Origin: Bacteroidales bacterium
Lineage (GTDB): Bacteria; Bacteroidota; Bacteroidia; Bacteroidales; Muribaculaceae
Assembly: GCA_900767075.1 (NCBI GenBank)
Contig: CAAFXX010000434.1
Span: forward strand, 1-10,853
Reading direction: 5' to 3'
DNA: 10,853 nt
Positions 1 to 8,123 of the stretch are shown here, piece after piece (positions within the stretch are counted from its first letter, which is position 1; each line of letters begins with the position of its first letter). The position numbers and the translations under genes were made by a program. Below the pieces are notes generated by a model that had not been told where the DNA came from, did no database searches, and saw only the letters and a program-made list of their open reading frames with translations.

Positions 1-1
1 C

Positions 2-892
2 GATGCCTGGAAGGAAGCCCGTAAAAACTGGGAGCTTTCAGAAGCATTCCTTTTCGGCCCCGCCGCCAACCACAATATCGACCCCCATATCGACTCGTGG
101 CCACTCGACAAGGCTGCCATGGACAACCTTCTCGTGCAGATCCGAAACGGAAACCAGTGGTCGCTCGAAAACAACGGAGGCTACGGCCTGATAGGATTTC
201 ATGCCGTGGAATATATGCTCTTTGAACTCAGCGCCGATGAAAACACATCGCTTGTGCATTCCACAGACTATACCCCCGAGGAGCTGGAATATCTCGTGGC
301 TGTCGCCGACGACCTCTGCCAGCAGTGCGTTTGCCTCGAGGCTTGCTGGGCGGGAACGGAAAACGTATCGGAAGCCAAACAGAAGATTCTCGAAGACGCA
401 GAACTCGACTATAACGAGAATTACGGCTGGGAAATGATGAATGCCGGAAAGGCAGGCTCACGCTTCAAGACTTATCAGGAGGCTGCCGAGGAACTCATCC
501 AGGGCTGCATCGATATCGCCGACGAGGTGGGAAACACTAAAATCGGCCGTCCGCATATCGGATCCTCGCAGGAAGATAAAAACTATATCGAATCGCCCTA
601 TTCGCTCAATTCGATAGAAGATTTCGCCGACAACATCCGTTCAATTAAAAACGCCTATCTCGGCAGCAATTCCGGAGACGCTTCTGTAAGCGATTATGTC
701 AAGTCGGTCAATCCTGAAGCCGATGCCGCCGTAAGGAACGCCATCGACAATGCCATCTCCGCAATCGAGGCTGTGCCCGAGCCTTTCGCGAAAAACGCCA
801 CAGGCGCGCTTGCAGAGAGAGCCATGCAGGCCGCCGGCGACCATCTGGTGGAATGCCTCGAGAACGCGAATTCCATAATTACACGTAACTGA
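2..892 (+). CDS. Imelysin-family (peptidase M75 / IrpA-like) protein, 5' truncated by window edge
   Basis: The reading frame is open from base 2, so the N-terminus (signal peptide or lipobox) lies outside the window; 296 residues and the stop are visible. The call rests on the segment SEAFLFGPA followed by IDPHIDSWPLD (visible residues 13-36) and on the family signature GxHxxE, seen as GFHAVE at visible residues 65-70. The rest is mostly acidic and helical, as expected for the two helical bundles of this family. Members are secreted or lipid-anchored envelope proteins. Some were described as insulin-cleaving proteases, but the family is more often linked to iron uptake, with the GxHxxE histidine and glutamate as likely metal ligands. 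The stop is 12 bases before a di-haem protein gene, so the two are almost certainly co-transcribed. An ATG at 119 exists, but strong family sequence precedes it, so it is not the start. Family is secure; molecular function is inferred. Confidence 0.93.
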   Translation, partial: DAWKEARKNWELSEAFLFGPAANHNIDPHIDSWPLDKAAMDNLLVQIRNGNQWSLENNGGYGLIGFHAVEYMLFELSADENTSLVHSTDYTPEELEYLVAVADDLCQQCVCLEACWAGTENVSEAKQKILEDAELDYNENYGWEMMNAGKAGSRFKTYQEAAEELIQGCIDIADEVGNTKIGRPHIGSSQEDKNYIESPYSLNSIEDFADNIRSIKNAYLGSNSGDASVSDYVKSVNPEADAAVRNAIDNAISAIEAVPEPFAKNATGALAERAMQAAGDHLVECLENANSIITRN

Positions 893-904
893 TAAATCGT
901 AACA

Positions 905-2554
905 ATGAAAACAGCAACCATGTGCCGCCGGTTCGCTTTAGGTTCCTGCATAGCTGTTGCCCTGTCGTCATGCTCGGACGAGAAGATAACAGACGAACCG
1001 ATTCCGGAAGACAAGACCCTTCCGGAATGGTTTTATGCAGGCGGCGAATTAGGCACGACATTACTGAGCACGAGCAATGCCTTCGAACAGCCGGCTCCGG
1101 CTGTGGAACAACAGGGTTTCTATCAGTCGTTCAAAAACGGCGAGGCTTTGTTTGAAAAACCTTTCATGGCAAACCAGAGCGGCGTGCGTGCCGGTCTCGG
1201 CCCTGTTTATATCCGCACTTCCTGCACACATTGCCATCCCAATTACGGACACGGCACAAGAGTGCCGGAGGGAAGCTTCAACACCAACGAAATAGGCAAT
1301 GGATGTCTGTTGGTGGTGTATGACCCTGCAACCGAGGGATATGTGTCATGGCTTGCGGGAATGCCCCAAAGCCATGCCGTCGCGCCTTTCAAGGCGCCTC
1401 TCGACGAATCGAAGATAAAGGTGAAATGGATTGACGCCACAGATGAGTGGAACAACCGTTTTGACGACGGAGAGGAGTATTCCCTCCAGTACCCGGAAGT
1501 GTCTATGCCAAAGGATGCAATCTATGTAGTGAACAGAGGATATGAACTGCCCGGCGACTATGCCGTGAAACTGGAATCAACCATCGGCATCTATGGAACG
1601 GGACTGATCGACGCCATAACCGAAGAAGATCTCCTGGCGCAATACCGTAAAGAAGAAGCCGATGGATTCTTGCCTAACGGACTCAATCCGGCATTTTTCA
1701 GCGGAGGCAACTGGAATTCCATGTATGCCAATGTGCTTCAGGGTGACGGAACAAAATATGTGCGCCGTTTCACTTATGCCCTTTCGCGCGGTCCCCTTCA
1801 GGACGCAGCAGGCGCCAATGCGATATGGAATATAACCAATGTGACGCGTTCCGACCGCAGGTACCATTATCTGGACGCCGCTGGAACCTATGTGAAATAT
1901 TCTTCTGAGGATCCCGAGGTCCAGGCTGGCTTTGACAATTATATCGCCCGCATAGACCCTGATAAAAAACATCCGTCGTATTGGGAGGGCAGCCTGAAAG
2001 ACCGCATCACCGCCTACCTGACCGACAAGAATCTCGACGTGGAGATGAGCGACGACGAATATACAGACCTTATGGTCTGGCACAGGGGTCTCGCTGTGCC
2101 GGCTGTCAGGGACATCGATGATCCGGACGTGCGCAGGGGCCGGGAACTCTTCAGTGAGATAGGCTGCGATTACTGCCATCGTCCGAGCTGGACCACAGGT
2201 CCCGACAACATAACCGATCCCGCCAGATTCTTCAAGGGGAACGAACTTCCGAAATTCCCCTATCAGAAGATCTGGCCTTATACAGACATGGTGCAGCACA
2301 AACTGCTTATGGCAAACGACATCCGCGGCGGATGGTGCCGCACGACCCCACTTTGGGGGCGCGGCCTTCACAAAAAGGCGACAGGAAGCGCCACCGCCGA
2401 CCGAATGCACGACTGCCGAGCACGCACCACCCTTGAGGCCATCATGTGGCACGGTTATTCACCAAAGAGCGACGCCCGGCGCAGCATAGAGTCATTCAGA
2501 AAGCTCCCGAAAGCCGACCGCGACGCCATCATTCGTTTTGTAGATGCCATATAA
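905..2554 (+). CDS. Di-haem oxidoreductase / putative peroxidase lipoprotein (DUF1111, COG3488-like)
   Basis: This is a 549-residue envelope c-type cytochrome. The N-terminus has a basic start, a hydrophobic stretch and the lipobox LSSC (20-23), so Cys23 should be lipidated. The next residues, S-D-E-K, resemble the acidic Bacteroidetes lipoprotein export signal, suggesting a surface position. Two haem-attachment motifs are present: CTHCH at 107-111 and CDYCH at 421-425. The C-terminal part (TPLWGRG at 481-487, MHDCRAR at 501-507, EAIMWHG at 511-517) matches the end of the DUF1111 fold, which is distantly similar to MauG and bacterial cytochrome c peroxidases. Its electron donor and substrate cannot be read from the sequence. 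Unusual points are Cys478 and Cys504; the latter sits where the family and di-haem peroxidases normally have Gly (HDGR). The start at 905 gives a complete signal peptide and lies 12 bases after the imelysin gene; no strong Shine-Dalgarno is seen. The gene end overlaps the next start. Confidence 0.92.
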   Translation: MKTATMCRRFALGSCIAVALSSCSDEKITDEPIPEDKTLPEWFYAGGELGTTLLSTSNAFEQPAPAVEQQGFYQSFKNGEALFEKPFMANQSGVRAGLGPVYIRTSCTHCHPNYGHGTRVPEGSFNTNEIGNGCLLVVYDPATEGYVSWLAGMPQSHAVAPFKAPLDESKIKVKWIDATDEWNNRFDDGEEYSLQYPEVSMPKDAIYVVNRGYELPGDYAVKLESTIGIYGTGLIDAITEEDLLAQYRKEEADGFLPNGLNPAFFSGGNWNSMYANVLQGDGTKYVRRFTYALSRGPLQDAAGANAIWNITNVTRSDRRYHYLDAAGTYVKYSSEDPEVQAGFDNYIARIDPDKKHPSYWEGSLKDRITAYLTDKNLDVEMSDDEYTDLMVWHRGLAVPAVRDIDDPDVRRGRELFSEIGCDYCHRPSWTTGPDNITDPARFFKGNELPKFPYQKIWPYTDMVQHKLLMANDIRGGWCRTTPLWGRGLHKKATGSATADRMHDCRARTTLEAIMWHGYSPKSDARRSIESFRKLPKADRDAIIRFVDAI

Positions 2555-4436
2555 CATGTTGCGTCAACCGTTTACCCTTTTGATACATATTGCCTTGGTC
2601 ATTATACTGACCGGGGCAATTGTCACTCATTACTGCGGGATACAAGGCGAGTTAACCCTGTCCGAAGGGATGAGGGGGGATGTCAGGGAATTTATTAAAA
2701 AATCGGGGCCCGGCGATGGTAGATTTCCCTTCTCTGTAAAACTTGAATCAGCCGATATCGATTTCTATCCCGGCACGACCACGCCTATGGATTTCCACAG
2801 TCATCTCAAGATAGGGAATAAGCCTGTGACGGTATCCATGAACAAGGTGGCTGAAATTGACGGATGGCGCTTCTACCAATCGGGAATAGGTCCCGATTCG
2901 ACGCGCCTTTCGGTCAGTTATGATCCCTGGGGAACAGGCATTACTTATCTTGGTTATGCGATGTTGTTCATAGGAATGGCGGGTTTCTTTTTCCAGCGCA
3001 AGACTTTATGGCGTTCTCTTTTGAAATCGGGTAAGAGGATTATCCCTGTGATTCTGTTGGCATCGGCATTCAGTGCCAACGCCGCCGACACAACACCGTT
3101 GCCTGTAATGCAGAAGCCCCTTGCCGCCAATATGGGCAAAATCTATGTGTATTGGAACGACCGTGTCTGTCCCTTACAGACGATGGCAAGAGACATCACC
3201 CTTAAATTGTATGGCTCTGACTCATATCTGGGCATGACCCCTGAGCAGGTATTGTCGGGTTGGCTCTTCTATTTCGATACCTGGGAACGAGACTATGCCT
3301 CTACACATGTGGATTTCGGACAGAGTGTGAAAAAGCAGAGACAGGAAGCCGAAAGGAGGGCGCTCATTCATTGGCTTGGAACGGGGGAAGCCTTTAAGGT
3401 TTATCCTTACCGGGCGGCTGAAGGCCATATGGAATGGCTTTCTCTCACAGGCAAGCGTCCCTCTCAAATGAGTCTGGAACAATGGGAATTCATGCAGTCG
3501 ACAATGCCTGGGATCAAGAGCCTGCTCCTTAAAGGAAGCAATATTGCCGCCAACGAACGGATCAGTGAGCTCATTGCATCCCAGATAAGATTTGCCGGGG
3601 CCGAAAACCTTCCTTCCGAGTCACGCATGCGCGCAGAACGGTTTTATAATCGCTATGCGGGTCTTCTTTTACCGGCGGCGGTGTCTTTGGTCATCGGTTT
3701 GTTCTATCTGTTCACGGCAATAAAGGGATGCAGGGTTAAAAAAGCAGTGATGACCGGAATAAAAGTGGCTGGGGTCGTGCTGGCACTCTACATTCTTTCC
3801 ATGATGGCTCTCCTCTGGTGGATAGGGGATCATATCCCTTTGTCAAACGGACCGGAAATGATGCTTTTCATGGGATTGTTCGCTCTGATCTGTTCATTGT
3901 TCACAAGAAGCGGAATGTTAAAGGGGGCTTTTGTCATTGTTGCTTCCATGACTTTGTTCGTGGGGCTTATGGGAGGCCGCACTCCCCGGATAGGGATGCT
4001 CATGCCTGTCCTTTCCAGTCCTCTGCTGTCGATTCATGTGATGCTGGTAATGACTTCGTATGTCTTTTTCCTTATCATGGCTATACTCGCCGGCATCGGC
4101 TTGTCGTCGCGAAATAAGGCTGCTGTCGATTCTTTAAGCAGAACCAACAGGATATTCCTTGTTCCGGCTGTATTTCTGTTGGCGGCGGGTATTTTCGTGG
4201 GAGCGGTCTGGGCTAACCAGTCATGGGGGAGATACTGGGGATGGGATCCGAAAGAGACGTGTGCGCTTGTAATGCTCCTCATATACTCAGTTCCTCTACA
4301 TTGGGGCAGCCGGTTTCTGAGGGCATTCAGGAAACCCAAGGTATTGCAATGGTATCTTCTTTGTGCCGTGTTTTCGGTGGTGTTCACATATTTCGGAGCC
4401 AATTATTTCCTTTCAGGCCTGCATTCCTATGCATGA
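2544..4436 (+). CDS. ccsA: Fused ResB-CcsA cytochrome c biogenesis protein (System II haem transport and attachment)
   Basis: This is a 630-residue multi-pass inner-membrane protein that should carry haem outward and attach it to CxxCH motifs. The N-terminal ResB-like part has a membrane helix at about 8-28 with His15, a periplasmic portion, and a second helix at about 133-150. A third hydrophobic stretch at 165-180 ends in SANA-AD, like a signal sequence. A soluble segment follows (about 181-370, including RVCPLQT at 207-213). The CcsA part has many helices from about 371 on. It shows the conserved segment DHIPLSN (429-435, His430), a probable periplasmic haem ligand His498, the WWD haem-binding motif WGRYWGWDPKET (561-572), and the C-terminal GLHSYA (His627). 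It is shorter than CcsBA fusions of about 900 or more residues. ATG 2544 overlaps the upstream gene by 11 bases; ATG 2556, two bases after that stop, is an equally possible start. Either way translation looks coupled. G+C appears somewhat lower than in hrpB (30/60 at 3661-3720 against 37/60 at 5521-5580). Confidence 0.94.
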   Translation: MPYNMLRQPFTLLIHIALVIILTGAIVTHYCGIQGELTLSEGMRGDVREFIKKSGPGDGRFPFSVKLESADIDFYPGTTTPMDFHSHLKIGNKPVTVSMNKVAEIDGWRFYQSGIGPDSTRLSVSYDPWGTGITYLGYAMLFIGMAGFFFQRKTLWRSLLKSGKRIIPVILLASAFSANAADTTPLPVMQKPLAANMGKIYVYWNDRVCPLQTMARDITLKLYGSDSYLGMTPEQVLSGWLFYFDTWERDYASTHVDFGQSVKKQRQEAERRALIHWLGTGEAFKVYPYRAAEGHMEWLSLTGKRPSQMSLEQWEFMQSTMPGIKSLLLKGSNIAANERISELIASQIRFAGAENLPSESRMRAERFYNRYAGLLLPAAVSLVIGLFYLFTAIKGCRVKKAVMTGIKVAGVVLALYILSMMALLWWIGDHIPLSNGPEMMLFMGLFALICSLFTRSGMLKGAFVIVASMTLFVGLMGGRTPRIGMLMPVLSSPLLSIHVMLVMTSYVFFLIMAILAGIGLSSRNKAAVDSLSRTNRIFLVPAVFLLAAGIFVGAVWANQSWGRYWGWDPKETCALVMLLIYSVPLHWGSRFLRAFRKPKVLQWYLLCAVFSVVFTYFGANYFLSGLHSYA

Positions 4437-4445
4437 CCTCAAGAA

Positions 4446-4509
4446 CATAAATGATAATACAGTCGGCGGAATTATCTGGATTCAGACAGTTCCGTCGGCT
4501 AAATTTATG
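4446..4509. terminator. Inverted repeat between convergent genes, probable bidirectional terminator
   Basis: The 80-base gap between the stops of two converging genes is largely filled by an inverted repeat. The arms at 4461-4471 and 4490-4500 pair over 11 positions (two G-T wobbles). Inside, TCTG at 4475-4478 pairs with CAGA at 4483-4486 around a GATT loop, separated from the main stem by a 3x3 internal loop. Outside, CATAAAT at 4446-4452 is the exact reverse complement of ATTTATG at 4503-4509. There is no classical run of T on either side, though both flanks are A/T-rich. The convergent position makes a terminator serving both strands the simplest reading. Confidence 0.5.
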
Positions 4510-4516
4510 TCTTTAG

Positions 4517-6961
4517 TCATTTTAGTCTGTCGGTGGGCTTATAGTCGAGGGGGTTGTCGGGCCAGGGGTGTTTAGGATAGCGGCGGCGCAGTTCCTTGCG
4601 GACGTCGAAGTAGGTTGCGGTCCAGAATCCACTCATGTCTTGTGTCAACTGCACAGGCTTGAAGCCCGGCGACAGCAGTTCCATAAGCACGGGTCGCCTG
4701 CCTTCGTCAAGCCTGGGAGTGTCGTGCAGCCCGAAGCAGTCGCCGATGCGGGCGCTCACCACCGGCGCCTCGCTGCCGGCGCGGTAATCGATATGCACGT
4801 TGCGGCCGCCCGGCAGACGGAGATGTGTCGGAGCGATGCGGTCGATCTGTGCCATAAGTTCATAGCCGACGATGCCGCCGATCACCTCTCGGAGATCTAT
4901 CTTGCGCAACTGCTGCACGCTTACAGCCTTCCCTATGTACATCGGAAGCCATTCGGGTGCCGAAGCCAGCAGGGTGTCGGTGCTGACATCGGGCAAACCG
5001 AATTCAGGATGCCATTCCGCCACGGTTGCCACGCGGTGCTGCAGGCGAGCCACATCATCGTTGAAATCGAGCATGCTGCGTCCCTCCTTCACGGCTGCGG
5101 TGCTGATGGTCTTTGCCACCAACTCCGGGTCGGGATTGTCGATGGGTCGTGTGTCAATAGGCAATACGCCGATGCGTGATTCGTTGCGTGCCACGAGTCT
5201 GCCCTCGCGGCTGTTCCATGAAACATTCTCATGGCTCTGCGCAATGCCTATGAGGGTCTCGCGGCTGACGGGTGACGCCAAGAATATGCGCTTGCCCATA
5301 GCCGCAACCACTAAAAATTCATTTGCCGAAAGATCGTCGGCTTCGTTCAGCTGTACATTCTCGCCGCCTGGAAGACGGTAGATGCCGTCTTTCAGGCGCA
5401 TTGCCACGCGCTCGGGATATGCCGAGGCGAGAAGCTTTCCGGTATCGTAGGCATCGACAGGGGAGTTGTCCACATCGCAGCGCACCATTCGCCGGTATTG
5501 CGCGGCAATACGTTCGATACGCCGCCAGATGCCGGAAGGATTTCTCCGGCGTTGCTCCCTAAGCAAGAGGATCCGGGTGTTTATGTCGGCGTTGTTATCG
5601 TCGGAGACCGGGTCTTTCTCCTCAAGGATGGCGGCTATGTCGGCGGCAAGTGTCCCCAGCCGGTTTTCGGAAGCCGACAAGAGCATATTGGCGATGCGGG
5701 GATGGCAGGGAAGAGCAGCCATGCGTCTGCCTCGGGGCGTGATGTCGCCTTTCTCGTCGAAAGCCCCGAGCAATTTGAGAAGCTGACGGGCCTCGGCAAC
5801 ATGTGACGGAGGGGGAGGGGTGAGCCACGGAAGACTGAGCGGATCGCCGCCCCATGCGGCGATGTCGAGCGTCATGGAGCAGAGGTCGGCGTCAAGAATT
5901 TCGGGCGTACGGTTTTCGGGCAAGCGGTGTTCCGCTGCCTTCGACCACAGACGGTAGCATACGCCTTCCGAAAGACGTCCGGCGCGTCCGGCACGCTGTC
6001 GCGCCATGTCGAGCGATATACGTTCCGTTTCAAGATGTCCGAGACCGGTTGCAGCGTCGAATCTTACTGTGCGGTGCAATCCGGAATCGACCACTGCCCG
6101 CACACCCTCGATGGTAAGCGATGTCTCTGCTATCGGGGTGGCAAGCACAATCTTGCGTCGCCCGGCAGGGTTGTATTCAAGGACGCGGTACTGTTCCTCT
6201 GCCGGAAGATTGCCGTAGAGCGGAAGCACATCGGCTTCGGGGAGGTTGTCCAATGCTTCGGCGCATTTCGAAATCTCTGCCTGTCCCGGCAGGAACGCCA
6301 GGATATTTCCCTCCTGTTCGCGGAACGCACGACGCACGGCAGAGACGACCGCCGGCACGCAGTCGGCAATATCATAGTCCTCGCCATGGATAACCTTCAC
6401 GTCATACATTTTTCCGGTAGCCTCGATAAGCCGCGCACCGAGTGCCGGGCGTAATGTCCCGGTATCCATCGTTGCCGACATGACCACGATTTTAAGGTCG
6501 GGGCGTATCAGATTCCTTGCCTCGAGAGTGAGTGCCAATGAAATATCGGCGGTGAGGCTGCGCTCGTGAAACTCGTCGAATATTACCGCCGCCACACCGT
6601 CGAGGGTCGGGTCGTCAATGAGCATGCGCTCCATCACGCCTTCCGTCACCACTTCCACACGGGTCGATTTCGAAACCTTCGACTCGAAGCGCATTCGGTA
6701 GCCGACGGTCTCGCCGGGCTTCTCGCCGAGCATTTTAGCCATGCGCATGGCGATCTGACGGGCGGCGGCACGGCGCGGCTCGAGCATCAGTATCTTTCCT
6801 TCTGGAATGCTTTCGAGAATGGTGAGGGGGAGCAGCGTCGACTTTCCGGAGCCGGGAGGCGCGGTCACGACAATACAGCCGTCGGCGGCGAGCGCGGCGT
6901 TGACATCGCCTGCGACCGCCGCCACTGGTAACCTGTCGGTGTATTCAGTCGGTATCCTCAC
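4517..6961 (-). CDS. hrpB: ATP-dependent RNA helicase HrpB (DEAH-box family)
   Basis: This 814-residue cytoplasmic helicase has all the expected SF2 motifs in order: Walker A APPGSGKST (34-42), motif II DEFH followed by ERSL (129-136), SAT (162-164), the ETSLTIEGVRAVVDSGL region (279-295), and motif VI QRAGRAGR (322-329). DEFH in place of DEAH is the normal HrpB form. The C-terminal HrpB-specific domain is clear: IDRIAPTHLRLPGG, then LLSPGFKPVQLTQDMSGFW, then VRKELRRRYPKHPWPDNPL near the end. Full length is as usual for the family. The start is GTG at 6961, overlapping the meaB stop as GTGA. This places about ten residues before the conserved LPVAAV segment, which fits the family, and implies translational coupling. 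HrpB proteins are thought to act on RNA, but their cellular role is generally poorly defined, and the link to meaB is unexplained. Confidence 0.96.
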   Translation of the reverse strand: MRIPTEYTDRLPVAAVAGDVNAALAADGCIVVTAPPGSGKSTLLPLTILESIPEGKILMLEPRRAAARQIAMRMAKMLGEKPGETVGYRMRFESKVSKSTRVEVVTEGVMERMLIDDPTLDGVAAVIFDEFHERSLTADISLALTLEARNLIRPDLKIVVMSATMDTGTLRPALGARLIEATGKMYDVKVIHGEDYDIADCVPAVVSAVRRAFREQEGNILAFLPGQAEISKCAEALDNLPEADVLPLYGNLPAEEQYRVLEYNPAGRRKIVLATPIAETSLTIEGVRAVVDSGLHRTVRFDAATGLGHLETERISLDMARQRAGRAGRLSEGVCYRLWSKAAEHRLPENRTPEILDADLCSMTLDIAAWGGDPLSLPWLTPPPPSHVAEARQLLKLLGAFDEKGDITPRGRRMAALPCHPRIANMLLSASENRLGTLAADIAAILEEKDPVSDDNNADINTRILLLREQRRRNPSGIWRRIERIAAQYRRMVRCDVDNSPVDAYDTGKLLASAYPERVAMRLKDGIYRLPGGENVQLNEADDLSANEFLVVAAMGKRIFLASPVSRETLIGIAQSHENVSWNSREGRLVARNESRIGVLPIDTRPIDNPDPELVAKTISTAAVKEGRSMLDFNDDVARLQHRVATVAEWHPEFGLPDVSTDTLLASAPEWLPMYIGKAVSVQQLRKIDLREVIGGIVGYELMAQIDRIAPTHLRLPGGRNVHIDYRAGSEAPVVSARIGDCFGLHDTPRLDEGRRPVLMELLSPGFKPVQLTQDMSGFWTATYFDVRKELRRRYPKHPWPDNPLDYKPTDRLK

Positions 6962-8073
6962 TGTTTTTCGCAGCGTCGTGGAGCACGCAGAATCTCGTAA
7001 TAACGCTCGAGCACATCCTGTGCCGCCGTGAACGAGCTCTGTTCATTGTTGAGCACGCGCATCTCCTTCTGTTCAAGCAGGGCGCGTATCTCAGGCTCGC
7101 GGTAGAAATTCGAACGCAGGTGCTCGTTGATGGTCTCTATCATCCAGTACTTTGCCTGTTCGTTGCGCTGACGCTCGAAATAACCGGTTTCCTTTATATA
7201 GGCGAAATATTTGTCGATCATCTCCCACACCTTGTCGATGTTCAGCTCGTAATAACCGGAATATGTCACCACTTCGGGGCGCCACTTGCTCGGCGTGGGC
7301 GGGAAAAGCATGAGGGCGTTGCGGTATTGCGCGGCGGCGAGATTGGCGCGGTCGATGTTGTCGCCGTCAGCCTTGTTGATGGCGATACCGTCAGCCATCT
7401 CCATGATTCCGCGTTTGATACCCTGCAGCTCGTCGCCGGCTCCCGCGATCTGTATCAGCAGGAAGAAATCCACCATCGAGCGGACGGCTGTCTCGCTCTG
7501 TCCGACTCCGACGGTCTCGACAAAGATATTGTTATATCCGGCAGCCTCGCACAGCACGATCGTCTCGCGCGTCTTGCGTGCCACGCCCCCGAGGCTTCCC
7601 GCCGAGGGGGAAGGGCGGATGAAGGCGTCGCGCTGCTGCGACAGTTTCTCCATGCGCGTCTTGTCGCCGAGGATCGAGCCGCGGCTGCGCTCCGAGCTGG
7701 GGTCGATGGCGAGCACGGCGAGTTTACCTCCCTTGCCGAGTACGTGGAGTCCGAACACGTCGATAGAGGTCGACTTGCCGGCTCCGGGTACGCCCGTGAT
7801 GCCGATACGGCGTGATTTCCCGGAGAAGGGAAGGCATTTCTCGATCACCTCCTGGGCGATTGCCTGATGGCGCTCCGCAGTGCTTTCGACAAGAGTGACA
7901 GCCTGTCCGAGAACGGTCACGTTCCCTTTGATTATGCCCTCCACATAGTCGGCGGCGGTCAACTCGCGGCGCCGGCGTGCCGGACGGCGGTAGGGATTGA
8001 CGGTGGGTTGCGAACTGACTCCGGAATTCACCTGGAGCCCCTTGTATGCTTTGTCGTTTTCAGGATGATTCAT
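6958..8073 (-). CDS. meaB: Methylmalonyl-CoA mutase-associated GTPase MeaB (ArgK/YgfD family)
   Basis: This is a 371-residue cytoplasmic G3E-type GTPase. The family protects B12-dependent methylmalonyl-CoA mutase and gates loading of its adenosylcobalamin cofactor; older annotations call it an ArgK/LAO transport ATPase. Visible motifs, numbered from the chosen start, are Walker A GVPGAGKST (94-102), IDPSSERSRGSILGDKTRM (123-141), VETVGVGQSE (185-194), and the guanine-specificity motif NKAD (233-236). A basic patch, RRPARRRRE, lies near residue 30. ATG 8073 (MNHPEND) was chosen because the frame upstream of it lacks family resemblance, runs through a hairpin and offers only a TTG at 8124. No mutase subunit gene is in the window, so the partner must be encoded elsewhere. 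The last bases overlap the hrpB start (GTGA). A possible promoter and a stem-loop lie just upstream of the start. Confidence 0.95.
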   Translation of the reverse strand: MNHPENDKAYKGLQVNSGVSSQPTVNPYRRPARRRRELTAADYVEGIIKGNVTVLGQAVTLVESTAERHQAIAQEVIEKCLPFSGKSRRIGITGVPGAGKSTSIDVFGLHVLGKGGKLAVLAIDPSSERSRGSILGDKTRMEKLSQQRDAFIRPSPSAGSLGGVARKTRETIVLCEAAGYNNIFVETVGVGQSETAVRSMVDFFLLIQIAGAGDELQGIKRGIMEMADGIAINKADGDNIDRANLAAAQYRNALMLFPPTPSKWRPEVVTYSGYYELNIDKVWEMIDKYFAYIKETGYFERQRNEQAKYWMIETINEHLRSNFYREPEIRALLEQKEMRVLNNEQSSFTAAQDVLERYYEILRAPRRCEKQ

Positions 8074-8087
8074 GGTAAAAGTAATAA

Positions 8088-8123
8088 TGCAACTGAAACC
8101 GTCGTTTAACGGCTTCAGTTGCA
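8088..8123 (-). promoter_or_regulatory. Stem-loop directly upstream of meaB: terminator of the DUF1573 genes or leader hairpin
   Basis: The outer arms TGCAACTGAA (8088-8097) and TTCAGTTGCA (8114-8123) pair perfectly. After one A-C mismatch, CCGT (8099-8102) pairs with ACGG (8109-8112) around a 6-base loop. On the minus strand the hairpin is followed by TTATTACTTTT, which is T-rich though not an uninterrupted run. That fits a rho-independent terminator ending the DUF1573 transcript. However, the structure ends only 14 bases before the meaB ATG, so it could equally be the 5' leader of meaB mRNA. The sequence alone does not decide. Confidence 0.6.

Noticed and set aside
119..892. ATG at 119 as the start of the first gene
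   Set aside because: The same frame is open back to base 2 and carries imelysin-family sequence (SEAFLFGPA, IDPHIDSWPLD), so the gene begins outside the window.
1577..2452. Long minus-strand frame of 291 codons
   Set aside because: It lies wholly antisense to the di-haem gene, whose motifs fix the coding strand, and resembles no family I recognise.
6567..6578. DEFH instead of DEAH in the helicase, suspected as a mutated active site
   Set aside because: DEFHERSL is the usual motif II form in HrpB proteins, so this is not a defect.
7120..7815. Long plus-strand frame of 231 codons, with similar frames opposite hrpB (for example 4568-5179)
   Set aside because: Open antisense frames are expected opposite G+C-rich genes; the minus-strand proteins have full catalytic motifs.
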